Positions 13,539 to 20,868 of a stretch of DNA of 22,682 nt are shown one piece after another; within the stretch, counting starts at the first letter, position 1, and the number at the start of each line of letters is the position of its first letter. The position numbers and the translations under genes are program-made. The stretch lies in contig JBBEDC010000034.1 of assembly GCA_040881505.1 (NCBI GenBank), positions 1 through 22,682 of the forward strand. The letters run 5' to 3'. Origin of the DNA: JBBEDC01 sp040881505. Its GTDB lineage: Bacteria > Patescibacteriota > Andersenbacteria > UBA10190. The notes beneath the pieces are model-generated. The model had not been told where the DNA came from, searched no databases, and was given only the letters and a program-made list of their open reading frames with translations.

Positions 13539-13575
13539 GATCCGAACAAAAAGTGGTAGCCGTCAAAAACCAATA

Positions 13576-15981
13576 TTATCGAATCGTAGCATCCAGCTCT
13601 TGTATCAAAGCTTCTACTATCTGTTCATGAATAGTGTCCACTTCACGATCACTTAAGGTTCGATCCAATGCTTGGTATTCTACGTGAAAAGCTAAGCCTT
13701 TTTGATCCCCGCTAGCGGGTTCGTATTCGTCAAACAGATCACTATCAACTACTAGGTCCCCACCTACTCTTTCGATAATTTCCTGTGCCTGATCAGCTGA
13801 TACTTCAGGCACTACAAGTAAAGATATATCTCGAAACACACTTGGGTAGCGACTGAACTCTGTGAAGCTATGTACTTCTCGCTTTTCGTCTCTGATCTGC
13901 TTCAGCGTAAGCGGAGGTGGTACTCGCAATTCAGCGTGACGAGCTGCAAGCGTAAGATTTAATTCAATAACCGCAACTGGTAAACGGTACTTAAGACTTG
14001 CTAGAATATCTGGATGTAAATATCCGACCACTCCTGCAACTTCGCCCCCAACATATATTTGATGGGCATTCGTAAGTGTAGGGTGACCCGTGCCTTTACT
14101 TGCATCAATCGGAATACCACTTACCTCACGAATGTGATCAAGTAAGGTTTCAACTTTTCCAAAAGAAGCGACACCAAGATACTGCTGCTCAAGAACTCCT
14201 GGAACTTGCCCCGCCTTTGAGGGTAGGTACACTTTTCCAACCTCGTATAGTCCCCCTGCTTTACTTGTTGGTTTGTGAAATTCGGCATTATTTGTATGCA
14301 GATTTTGCAAGAGACCGGGGATAAGGCTCACTCTCAGACTCGCTAGATCTGGCGCTATTGGATTCGAGATAGTAAGGTGCTGATCTGCTTGTACTCCCCA
14401 CAGTGTAGCCATTTTTTCAGGCTCGAATGAATAGTTATACGTCTCTGTTAGTCCCTGCTCTGCGAGCAAGTCCCGCAACGACTCTGTCAGTATCTTTTCT
14501 TCCGGCAGCGCTTGAGGTGCCCAAGCATTCTCATCAAAATGAGCCGGGATTTCCTGAAGCCCCACTACCCGAATAACCTCCTCTACAAGATCATGGTCCC
14601 CTTCAATATCCAGGCGATCAGTTGGAGGCGTAACTTGCCAACTATCTTCTTGCAGCTTATCTACTGTAAAGCGTAACTGAGTCAACACTTCCTCGACCGT
14701 TGCGTGATCGATTGGCGTTCCCGCAACAACACTCACACGCTCTGGATTCAACGTGATTGGCGTTGATACGCGCGGGTGAGGATACCAGTCCAGAACTCCT
14801 TTGGTCGACGCACTCCCGATCGCTTCGAAGAGAAATACCAGCCGTGCTGCTGTCTGCCCTACCAGATTTGGATCCAGCCCCTTGGCGAAACGAGTTGATG
14901 CCTCTGTTCGACTATCAAGCCGCCCAACTGTTTCTTGTATGCGATATGAATGGAAGTTTGCTACCTCTAAGAAGACGTCTTCTGTTGCTTCATCTGTCTG
15001 AGTGTCTGCCCCTCCCATCACACCCGCAAGTGCTATGGGACTATTGTCAGCCGTGATCACAATATCAGTATCCTCGAGCTGCGGCTCTGAGTCATTGAGT
15101 AATGAGAGCGTCTCTCCCTTCTTTGCCAACCGAACACTAATCGTGTTCCCAGATAGCTTGCGTTGATCAAAGGCGTGTGAGGGATTTCCCAGCTCGAATA
15201 AGACATAGTTTGTTATATCAACCACTGCCGAAATCGGACGAGCACCCATCGCTAATAGACGACGTTGTATCCATAAAGGCGACGAGCCATTTTTCACCCC
15301 AGAAAGAACGATACCCATATACCGCGAAGATACGGCCGTATCGTTCATCGCGAGGGAAATTCCCTCTATCCGCGGTTGAGCTTCGGGGAGCAATACACTT
15401 TCTGGTTCCTGCACTTTAAGCTTGAGCAAAGCGGCTACCTCTCGAGCAATACCGATATGACTTAAACTATCATGTGCGCGATTCGGGGTGATATCCGCCT
15501 CTAAGATAACGTCGTTTTCTACGTGCTCGATTAGCTTGCTTCCGAGCGGAGTATCAGATGGCAGGATATAAATACCAGAGTGGTCACTGCCAAACCCCAG
15601 CTCCCTAGAAGAGTTAAGCATGCCAGGACTCTTTTCTCCTCGAATTGTAGCTTCTTTAATAACAAATGGCTTTCCATCCTGGTCAATAACGCTCGTTCCT
15701 GGGGGCGAGTACGGCACTACCTGTCCTGCTGATATATTTGCAGCCCCACATACTACACGCACCTCCTGCTCCCCATCCGTAACATACGCCAGGCGCAATC
15801 GATCAGCGTTAGGGTGCGGCTCAACTTTTTCAATTCGCACAACGGTAATAGCCGGGTCAATCTTCCATCGCTCGATTACTTCCGTCTCAAAGCTGTGCAG
15901 CGTTAACAGCTCCGCCAACTCTTCGGGAGTAGTTTGTAGATCGGGAATAAGTTCCTTGATCCAATTGTAAGAAATGCGCAT
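13576..15981 (-). CDS. pheT: Phenylalanyl-tRNA synthetase beta subunit
   Basis: 801 aa from MRISYNWIKELIPD, the standard PheT start, which lies 4 bp after the pheS stop. The open frame continues 23 codons further into pheS but that is not expected to be translated. PheT forms the (alpha-beta)2 synthetase, and carries tRNA binding and editing of Tyr-tRNA-Phe. Domains in order: EMAP/OB tRNA-binding domain (VRIEKVEPHPNADRL at 48-62, VVCGAANI), the B3/B4 editing domain (ISAVVDITNYVLFELGNPSHAFD), the B5 domain (TPPTDRLDIEGDHDLVEEVIR), the catalytic-like core and the C-terminal anticodon-binding FDX-ACB domain (FTEFSRYPSVFRDISLLV). Followed by the terminator at 13491. Confidence 0.97.
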   Translation of the reverse strand: MRISYNWIKELIPDLQTTPEELAELLTLHSFETEVIERWKIDPAITVVRIEKVEPHPNADRLRLAYVTDGEQEVRVVCGAANISAGQVVPYSPPGTSVIDQDGKPFVIKEATIRGEKSPGMLNSSRELGFGSDHSGIYILPSDTPLGSKLIEHVENDVILEADITPNRAHDSLSHIGIAREVAALLKLKVQEPESVLLPEAQPRIEGISLAMNDTAVSSRYMGIVLSGVKNGSSPLWIQRRLLAMGARPISAVVDITNYVLFELGNPSHAFDQRKLSGNTISVRLAKKGETLSLLNDSEPQLEDTDIVITADNSPIALAGVMGGADTQTDEATEDVFLEVANFHSYRIQETVGRLDSRTEASTRFAKGLDPNLVGQTAARLVFLFEAIGSASTKGVLDWYPHPRVSTPITLNPERVSVVAGTPIDHATVEEVLTQLRFTVDKLQEDSWQVTPPTDRLDIEGDHDLVEEVIRVVGLQEIPAHFDENAWAPQALPEEKILTESLRDLLAEQGLTETYNYSFEPEKMATLWGVQADQHLTISNPIAPDLASLRVSLIPGLLQNLHTNNAEFHKPTSKAGGLYEVGKVYLPSKAGQVPGVLEQQYLGVASFGKVETLLDHIREVSGIPIDASKGTGHPTLTNAHQIYVGGEVAGVVGYLHPDILASLKYRLPVAVIELNLTLAARHAELRVPPPLTLKQIRDEKREVHSFTEFSRYPSVFRDISLLVVPEVSADQAQEIIERVGGDLVVDSDLFDEYEPASGDQKGLAFHVEYQALDRTLSDREVDTIHEQIVEALIQELDATIR

Positions 15982-15985
15982 AGAG

Positions 15986-17008
15986 TTAGCTAAACTGCTT
16001 GAGGAATCGAAAATCACCAGACCATAACAGTCGAATGTCATAGATGCCATGTTGAAGCATGACCAAGCGGTCTACTGCTCCCCCGAAAGCAAATCCCTGA
16101 TATTTTTCAGGATTTACGTTCATGTTTCGAAGCACATTAGGATGAACCATGCCTGCCCCCATAACCTCCACCCACCCAGTGTGCTTACATATGCGACAGC
16201 CCTTTTGCTGGCAAAATACGCAGCTCATATCAATCTCAAAACCAGGCTCAACAAAGGGGAAATACGATGGCCGCAGGCGAATTGTTACATCTGACTGAAA
16301 ATAGGCTGAGTAGAACGTTTCGACGGTGCCTTTAAAATCAGCAATGGTGACGTTTTCTCCTACAGATAATACTTCGAACTGATGAAAGGTGGACTCATGC
16401 GTAGCGTCTGTGCGCTCTGCCCGAAATACTCGCCCAGGAGAAGCAATGCGGAAGGGCGGAACGATGTTTCGTTCGAGGACTGCCCGTACTTGAACGGGTG
16501 ATGTGTGAGTGCGCAACACGAGCTCTGGATGAGAGCTCAGATAAAACGTATCTTGCTCCTTGCGAGCAGAGTGCTCGAGCGGAATGTTTAGTAAATCAAA
16601 ATTATATTGAGCTTCTTCAACCTCCGGTCCTTCTACTATCAAGAACCCCATTGCCGATAATATATTGCTTATTCGACGAATAGCGAGGGTCAGCGGATGC
16701 AGGTGCCCTTCCCCACCCTCTCTATACTTTCCAATAGGATCTTCATGTGTTGTCTCTCCTCCCAACTCATTCTGCTTACGTCCGAAGGCTGCTTCGAGCT
16801 CTTCTCGAAGCGCATTTGCTGCGGCTCCTGCATGTGCCCTCTGATCCAATGGTAGGTCTTTTACCCCGCGCAAAAAAAGCGGAACAGCTCCCTTACGACC
16901 AAGGTAGCTCACCCTCCAAGCTTCAAGATCCCCAGCCGTCTGAACAGCCTCAAGCTGCGCTTTTGCGTCCTTCTCTATGCGTTGTATTGTGTCTGGTGCC
17001 TCGATCAT
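15986..17008 (-). CDS. pheS: Phenylalanyl-tRNA synthetase alpha subunit
   Basis: Catalytic subunit of PheRS. 340 aa, normal length. An N-terminal coiled coil (residues 5-85, with YLGRKGAVPLF) is followed by the class II core. Motif 1 lies near 110-131 (GFLIVEGPEVEEAQYNFD), motif 2 is FRAERTDATHESTFHQFE (195-212) and motif 3 is AFGGAVDRLVMLQHGI (R314). A four-cysteine knuckle CVFCQQKGCRIC (263-274) precedes GWVEVMGAGMVHPNVL; it is absent from the Thermus-type enzyme but present in several bacterial groups. The start overlaps the end of the upstream membrane protein gene by 59 bp. No later ATG preserves the coiled coil, so the overlap seems real. Confidence 0.97.
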   Translation of the reverse strand: MIEAPDTIQRIEKDAKAQLEAVQTAGDLEAWRVSYLGRKGAVPLFLRGVKDLPLDQRAHAGAAANALREELEAAFGRKQNELGGETTHEDPIGKYREGGEGHLHPLTLAIRRISNILSAMGFLIVEGPEVEEAQYNFDLLNIPLEHSARKEQDTFYLSSHPELVLRTHTSPVQVRAVLERNIVPPFRIASPGRVFRAERTDATHESTFHQFEVLSVGENVTIADFKGTVETFYSAYFQSDVTIRLRPSYFPFVEPGFEIDMSCVFCQQKGCRICKHTGWVEVMGAGMVHPNVLRNMNVNPEKYQGFAFGGAVDRLVMLQHGIYDIRLLWSGDFRFLKQFS

Positions 17009-17372
17009 AACTTAAGAACAATAGCTCAAGAAAGATAAATACGAAAATGATAATAAGCGCTATCCACCAGCGAAGCAGCTGATGAAGCTGCAGGAAAAGG
17101 AGTAAATTCAAGAATATCCCCAACCAAATTCCCTGTCGAACTGAGGGACGTACCCGATATGCGGCAAATTGAGCTGGCTGCAATAGACGACGGACCCCGT
17201 ACCCTGCCAGAGCTACTGTGCTGGCAACAGCCACGAAGAGTGACAAAAAGAAAAGTATGAATCCCATTGCGCCTGCTCGCAGAGGGTCAATCCAGTTTAT
17301 AATCAAAAGCCAGACTGCCCACCCGGCAATCATGCTTGCGGTGGTACTCAAAAGAAACACCCTCACTGTCAT
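16950..17372 (-). CDS. Small four-helix membrane protein upstream of pheS
   Basis: 140 aa, with about four transmembrane segments (5-27, 33-58, 79-97, 101-123) and a basic tail (RGTRHNTTHREGRKSAA). No catalytic motif is visible and I cannot assign a function. I recall similar small membrane proteins, often near pheS, in Patescibacteria. The stop is TGA and lies 59 bp inside pheS. The ATG is 6 nt after TATACT preceded by TGA, giving a leaderless mRNA; this supports a real expressed gene whose transcript probably carries pheST. Confidence 0.82.
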   Translation of the reverse strand: MTVRVFLLSTTASMIAGWAVWLLIINWIDPLRAGAMGFILFFLSLFVAVASTVALAGYGVRRLLQPAQFAAYRVRPSVRQGIWLGIFLNLLLFLQLHQLLRWWIALIIIFVFIFLELLFLSYDRGTRHNTTHREGRKSAA

Positions 17373-17378
17373 GGGTGT

Positions 17379-17387
17379 AGTATATCA
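17379..17387 (-). promoter_or_regulatory. Extended -10 promoter of the pheS-upstream operon
   Basis: TGATATACT on the minus strand ends 6 nt before the ATG at 17372. The -35 is poor (TTCAAG at 17 bp), as expected when an extended -10 is present. The first 10 bases (GATATACTAC) are identical to the promoter at 2579. Confidence 0.6.
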
Positions 17388-17418
17388 GCTCTTTCGCATT
17401 GCTTGAACTTATCTAGGG

Positions 17419-17492
17419 CGGGCCCGACCGGACTCGAACCGGCGACCTCCTGCGTGACAGGCAGGCGCTCTAACCAACTGAGCTACGAGCCC
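17419..17492 (-). tRNA. tRNA-Asp (GUC)
   Basis: A complete cloverleaf on the minus strand. The acceptor GGGCTCG pairs with CGGGCCC (one G:U), the D-arm is GCTC/GAGC, and the anticodon stem CCTGC/GCAGG encloses the loop CTGTCAC with anticodon GTC. The T-arm is GCCGG/CCGGT with loop TTCGAGT. Discriminator base is G, as expected for Asp. The 3' CCA is not encoded (CCC follows), so it must be added by a nucleotidyltransferase. Confidence 0.97.
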
Positions 17493-17508
17493 CTAAGCGA
17501 TAAGACGT

Positions 17509-17537
17509 ATTAAACCCATTTTTGAGCGGGAATGCAA
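17509..17537 (-). promoter_or_regulatory. Promoter of tRNA-Asp
   Basis: On the minus strand TTGCAT (17537-17532) and TTTAAT (17514-17509) are 17 bp apart. The predicted start lies about 10 nt before the mature 5' end. Confidence 0.55.
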
Positions 17538-17597
17538 GCATATGTGCCTAGCGCTTACTTGGAAGCGGGGCGCTAAACAGCATATTTTTATATGACC

Positions 17598-17626
17598 TTG
17601 GCAAATCCTACTAACCGCTTTACTGT
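17598..17626 (+). promoter_or_regulatory. Candidate promoter of the CAU tRNA at 17640
   Basis: TTGGCA (17598-17603, five of six -35 bases) is 17 bp from TACTGT (17621-17626), a weaker -10. It is divergent from the tRNA-Asp promoter. Confidence 0.4.
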
Positions 17627-17639
17627 ATTCATACCATAG

Positions 17640-17713
17640 GGCGGGGTAGCTCAGTTGGTTAGAGCGCGGGACTCATAAGCCCGAGGTCGTGGGTTCAAAT
17701 CCCACTCCCGCTA
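17640..17713 (+). tRNA. tRNA with CAU anticodon, elongator Met (or Ile2)
   Basis: The acceptor GGCGGGG pairs with TCCCGCT, with G:U wobble at both ends. The D-arm is GCTC/GAGC with a GG-containing loop. The anticodon stem CGGGA/GCCCG has an A31.G39 mismatch next to loop CTCATAA. The T-arm is GTGGG/CCCAC with loop TTCAAAT. Discriminator is A and CCA is not encoded (CGA follows). The C11:G24 pair marks it as an elongator-type tRNA. Whether it is Met or the lysidine-modified Ile2 cannot be settled without TilS identity analysis. Confidence 0.93.
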
Positions 17714-17737
17714 CGAATACTGCAACAAGCCAAATTT

Positions 17738-17762
17738 ACAACACCCCTTCAAGGGGTGTTGT
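17738..17762 (+). terminator. Strong hairpin after the CAU tRNA
   Basis: ACAACACCCC and GGGGTGTTGT form a perfect 10-bp stem around TTCAA. Only a short T-run follows (TTAAGT), so it may be an intrinsic terminator or a protective 3' hairpin. It begins 25 nt after the tRNA. Confidence 0.55.
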
Positions 17763-18063
17763 TAAGTCTGCCGAAAGCGGCAGTGAGACTTCTTGTGACA
17801 CACTAGGTCTCTGACGAAGCATTAAGGACTGTGTGCTATCAAGTCAGGGCATTGCCCAGTGGTCGTACTCAATACCTTTCCAGTAGACCCTCCGAGCCGC
17901 AAGATGCTTTGACATAAGTATGTTAAAGGGTTCTGACAATACTTTCATACCCCATGTGAAAAACAAAGATTTTTATGATTATATCCATTCTAATAGTTTG
18001 CACATATTGTCAATTTCTTTTATAGTGTCCACTTGAGGCTACCGTGCGCTTCAATATAGATAA
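17763..18063. other. Gene-poor 300-bp stretch between two tRNA genes
   Basis: No convincing coding frame is present on either strand. It holds a small hairpin, CTGCCG-AAAG-CGGCAG (17768-17783), flanked by the inverted repeat AAGTCT/AGACTT. It also holds GGGC-ATT-GCCC near 17850, an isolated TTGACA near 17912, and the promoter for the initiator tRNA at 17998-18026. A minus-strand 23-codon frame (starting MSKHLAARRVYWKG) is closed by TGA and is too short to support. I do not recognise an ncRNA family. Confidence 0.5.
17998..18026 (+). promoter_or_regulatory. Promoter of the initiator tRNA
   Basis: TTGCAC (17998-18003) and TATAGT (18021-18026, five of six -10 bases) are 17 bp apart. The start would be about 31 nt before the mature tRNA 5' end, leaving a leader for RNase P. 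Confidence 0.55.
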
Positions 18064-18135
18064 CGCGGGGTGGAGAAGTAGTATCTCGCCTGGCTCATAA
18101 CCAGGAAATCGCTGGTGCAATTCCAGCCCCCGCCA
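18064..18135 (+). tRNA. Initiator tRNA-fMet (CAU) with unusual features
   Basis: 72 nt. The acceptor CGCGGGG pairs with CCCCGCC at all positions except 1:72, which is C.C. An unpaired 1:72 and the A11:U24 pair in the D-stem (GAGA/TCTC) are initiator hallmarks. The anticodon stem CCTGG/CCAGG around CTCATAA has U29:A41 in place of the first of the three G:C pairs. The D-loop is AGTAGTA, without GG. The T-loop is TGCAATT, with G instead of U55. The T-stem GCTGG/CCAGC is perfect. Discriminator is A; CCA is not encoded (CAC follows). Stem integrity and a good promoter argue against a pseudogene. Confidence 0.88.
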
Positions 18136-18157
18136 CACAAAATACTACATGCACATG

Positions 18158-18166
18158 TGATACACT
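18158..18166 (+). promoter_or_regulatory. Extended -10 promoter of the 363-aa membrane protein gene, leaderless
   Basis: TGATACACT ends 6 nt before the ATG at 18173. It matches the promoters at 2579 and 17372 as GATAYACTA. No -35 is visible. It follows tRNA-fMet by 22 bp, so read-through from the tRNA promoter is also possible. Confidence 0.5.
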
Positions 18167-18172
18167 AACCCG

Positions 18173-19264
18173 ATGAACCGTCGGGCTGTTCTTATAAGTG
18201 TTTTGGCTATATGTGGCATATTTGTCATTCAGTACGCAACATGGCAACGGTGGCCACTTGTAGATCGCACTGTATGGGAAAATCGCATTACTCACTTCCA
18301 AGGTGAAGTTGCAAACAAAGCCTTTGATGCTCAAAATCCAGTATATTCAGGTCATCCTGGGATGTCAGTTATCGTTCTCGGCAGTGCTCTACAATGGCTG
18401 CTCCCTTTCGACGTACGCACAAGCTTACAAGTAGCCGTATCGCTCTTCACTGCTATCACCACCACTGCCATTGGGGTAGTTGCATACAAGCTACGTCCTC
18501 GCTTAGTATGGTGGGCTGCTGCTGTACTAATGCTAGCAGCTCACCCGCTATTTATTGACGCAACTCCCACGAATGTTTTTACTGCTCCCCTAATCGTCCT
18601 GCTTGCACTCTCTGTGCTCTGGATATATGAACATCCAGGCACTAAGAGGTCATGGGTGCCTTACATTGCTGGTATCGCGTTAGGGACAGCGACCGTCACT
18701 CGCCTCCCAACAACTGGACTCTTAGCTCTTCCCCTTCTGGGCCTGCTTGCAAATAAACGATACTTCCATTCTCTTCTTATAATTTTTATTACAGCAGTTG
18801 CAGCCGGTCTTATTCTTGATCCTTTATTACTCTTTGATCCCTACGGGCATATCCGCCAGGTACTCTTTCGTACAGGCTTGAACTACACCGAACACGTAGC
18901 TTCGTCGCCTCTAACCTTTGTCGCATTTACTACCCACGTCCCCTTATCGCTGTTGTCTATCGTGCTTGGAATCACACTTACACTAAAAAAAGTGCGGACA
19001 GCCAAAGCGCCTCCAGTTAAATTTATTTACGCAATGCTGCTGTCCACTGTCCTCCTACTGGCTGGAATCTTTTCTGTTCGCAGTCAGTCACTGCGATACC
19101 TTGTTCCTATCGCATTTATGTGGGATGCGTTCTTGCCTTTATTCATTATCAATCTGACAACCAGAACCACTATACGGATTCTGCATCATCATTACCTGAT
19201 CGCTTTGCTAGTAATAACCCAAATTGCTATGTTCACTTATGCTTTCTTCGTGCCTACCATATAG
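18173..19264 (+). CDS. Polytopic membrane protein, GT-C glycosyltransferase-like
   Basis: 363 aa with about nine or ten hydrophobic segments. The first is at residues 7-24. The first outer loop holds acidic residues and an HPG motif (FQGEVANKAFDAQNPVYSGHPGM). Such a loop after helix 1, then many helices (for example LVWWAAAVLMLAAHPLF), resembles the PMT/ArnT GT-C fold, which uses lipid-linked sugars. A charged RSQSLRYLVPIAF segment near the end also fits. Family membership is inferred by layout; substrate and activity are unknown, and it is shorter than typical ArnT. Leaderless-type start; gpmI begins 2 bp after its stop. Confidence 0.75.
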   Translation: MNRRAVLISVLAICGIFVIQYATWQRWPLVDRTVWENRITHFQGEVANKAFDAQNPVYSGHPGMSVIVLGSALQWLLPFDVRTSLQVAVSLFTAITTTAIGVVAYKLRPRLVWWAAAVLMLAAHPLFIDATPTNVFTAPLIVLLALSVLWIYEHPGTKRSWVPYIAGIALGTATVTRLPTTGLLALPLLGLLANKRYFHSLLIIFITAVAAGLILDPLLLFDPYGHIRQVLFRTGLNYTEHVASSPLTFVAFTTHVPLSLLSIVLGITLTLKKVRTAKAPPVKFIYAMLLSTVLLLAGIFSVRSQSLRYLVPIAFMWDAFLPLFIINLTTRTTIRILHHHYLIALLVITQIAMFTYAFFVPTI

Positions 19265-19266
19265 TT

Positions 19267-20868
19267 ATGCCTTACCCTGAACACTCTCGCCCTCGTCCGC
19301 TCGTAGTCATCATCCTTGATGGATGGGGCGTTAGTTTTGTCCATGATGGAAACGCCATCGCGGCAGCGCATACCCCTTACATGGACAGCTACATGCGCCT
19401 CTATCCGAGCGCAGCTGTACAGGCAGCAAGTGTTGAAGTGGGCTTGCCATGGGGCGAAGTTGGAAATTCTGAAACGGGCCATCGCAATATAGGTGCCGGA
19501 CAAGTTCAATACCAGTCGCTTCCTCTGATTGACCGCAATATCGAAACAGGAGACTTTTTCAAAAACGAGGTACTACTGGGAGCCGTCGAACACGCAAAGG
19601 CCAATAATTCATCTCTCCACTTGATGGGTCTCGTGTCTCCTGGTGGCGTTCACTCTCACATGAATCACCTCTTTTCTCTTTTGGAGCTATGCGCCAAAGA
19701 AAACCTGAAAGAGCGAGTATATATTCACATGTTCACAGATGGACGCGATACCTTGCCGCAGAGCGCACTTCCCTATCTTGATACGCTTGAGCAGCATATC
19801 GGAGCTACGGGGGTGGGTACGATCGGATCGGTTACTGGCAGGTTCTATGCTATGGACCGTAATAAAAACTGGGAACGGACAGAGGCTTTGTACGCCACCT
19901 TAACTGGCGGCAAAAGAAAAGTCGGGGCTCCATCGGCGAAAGAAGCCATCAACCAGGCATATCACCAGAATATTTTTGATGAAATGATACCGCCGACGGC
20001 AATCACGCGCGGAGGTGAACCAATCGCAACGGTTAAAGACAACGATGCGTGTATTTTTTTCAATTTTCGACCAGATAGGGCTCGGCAACTAACTGCCGCT
20101 TTTGTCACTCCAGAAAAGGTCGGTTTTCCCACTAAGCCATTGCAGAATATATACTTCGCAACTCTCAGCCAATATGATCCGGCTGTACCCGCTCCTGCAG
20201 CCTTTATTGAAGAAAGTCTTGAGTTTCCCCTTGCCCGTATTGTCTCTGATGCAGGGCTGGCGCAGCTTCATATTGCTGAAACAGAAAAATATGCGCACAT
20301 CACCTACTATCTAAATGTCGGACACGAAAAGCCGTTTCCGCGCGAGCAACACATTATGATCCCCTCTTCGGATATACAAAGTTTTGCTCAGGAACCCGAA
20401 ATGCAAGCTAAAGCTATTGCGGCTCGAGTAGTTGAAGAGGTACGAACTGGAGCATTTGACGTTGTGTTTATAAACTTCGCTAACGCAGATATGGTCGGGC
20501 ACACAGGCGACTTTGCTGCGGCCGTAAAGGCCTGCGAGACAGTAGATGCCTGTATTGGACAAATTCAAGAAGCTGCTTTCGCGACCGGAGGAGCGCTCCT
20601 TGTTACCGCAGACCATGGCAATGCAGAGGAAATGCAAAATCCCGCGACGGGTCAACGAGAAACGGATCATACAAGCAACCCCGTTCCCCTACACTATGTT
20701 CACGCCAGTTTGAGACGAACAACCCCAAAAAGCGACCAAGAGCTTGTAGCTATCTTTTCTACGCCAATTGGCGTACTGGCAGATGTTGCTCCAACTATCC
20801 TTAATATCCTACAGCTACCTCAGCCGCCAAGCATGACAGGAGTATCTCTTTTAAGCTCGCTGCGATAA
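19267..20868 (+). CDS. gpmI: 2,3-bisphosphoglycerate-independent phosphoglycerate mutase
   Basis: Interconverts 3- and 2-phosphoglycerate in lower glycolysis, using two metal ions and a serine phosphoenzyme. 533 aa from MPYPEHSRPRPLVVIILDGWG; the frame is open upstream but that part lies within the membrane protein gene. Alkaline-phosphatase-fold ligands are visible: D18 (LDGWG), the phosphorylated S68 (GNSETGHRNIGAGQ), H129 (SPGGVHSH), D408 and H412 (NADMVGHTG), D449-H450 (ADHGN) and H468 (TDHTSNPVP). RPDRAR and TEKYAHITYY bind substrate. Slightly longer than E. coli (514 aa). It starts 2 bp after the preceding stop, so it is probably translationally coupled. The 3' end overlaps gatA by 18 bp. 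Confidence 0.97.
   Translation: MPYPEHSRPRPLVVIILDGWGVSFVHDGNAIAAAHTPYMDSYMRLYPSAAVQAASVEVGLPWGEVGNSETGHRNIGAGQVQYQSLPLIDRNIETGDFFKNEVLLGAVEHAKANNSSLHLMGLVSPGGVHSHMNHLFSLLELCAKENLKERVYIHMFTDGRDTLPQSALPYLDTLEQHIGATGVGTIGSVTGRFYAMDRNKNWERTEALYATLTGGKRKVGAPSAKEAINQAYHQNIFDEMIPPTAITRGGEPIATVKDNDACIFFNFRPDRARQLTAAFVTPEKVGFPTKPLQNIYFATLSQYDPAVPAPAAFIEESLEFPLARIVSDAGLAQLHIAETEKYAHITYYLNVGHEKPFPREQHIMIPSSDIQSFAQEPEMQAKAIAARVVEEVRTGAFDVVFINFANADMVGHTGDFAAAVKACETVDACIGQIQEAAFATGGALLVTADHGNAEEMQNPATGQRETDHTSNPVPLHYVHASLRRTTPKSDQELVAIFSTPIGVLADVAPTILNILQLPQPPSMTGVSLLSSLR

Noticed and set aside
15982..16050. Longer pheT start within pheS
   Set aside because: PheT proteins start at MRISYNWIKE; the extension is pheS sequence in a different frame.
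17840..17915. Minus-strand short frame MSKHLAARRVYWKG as a gene or recombinase remnant
   Set aside because: Only about 23 codons before TGA, no promoter or ribosome-binding site, and no recognisable family.
19120..19266. N-terminal extension of gpmI
   Set aside because: It lies wholly inside the upstream membrane protein gene in another frame. GpmI homology begins at LVVIILDGWG.
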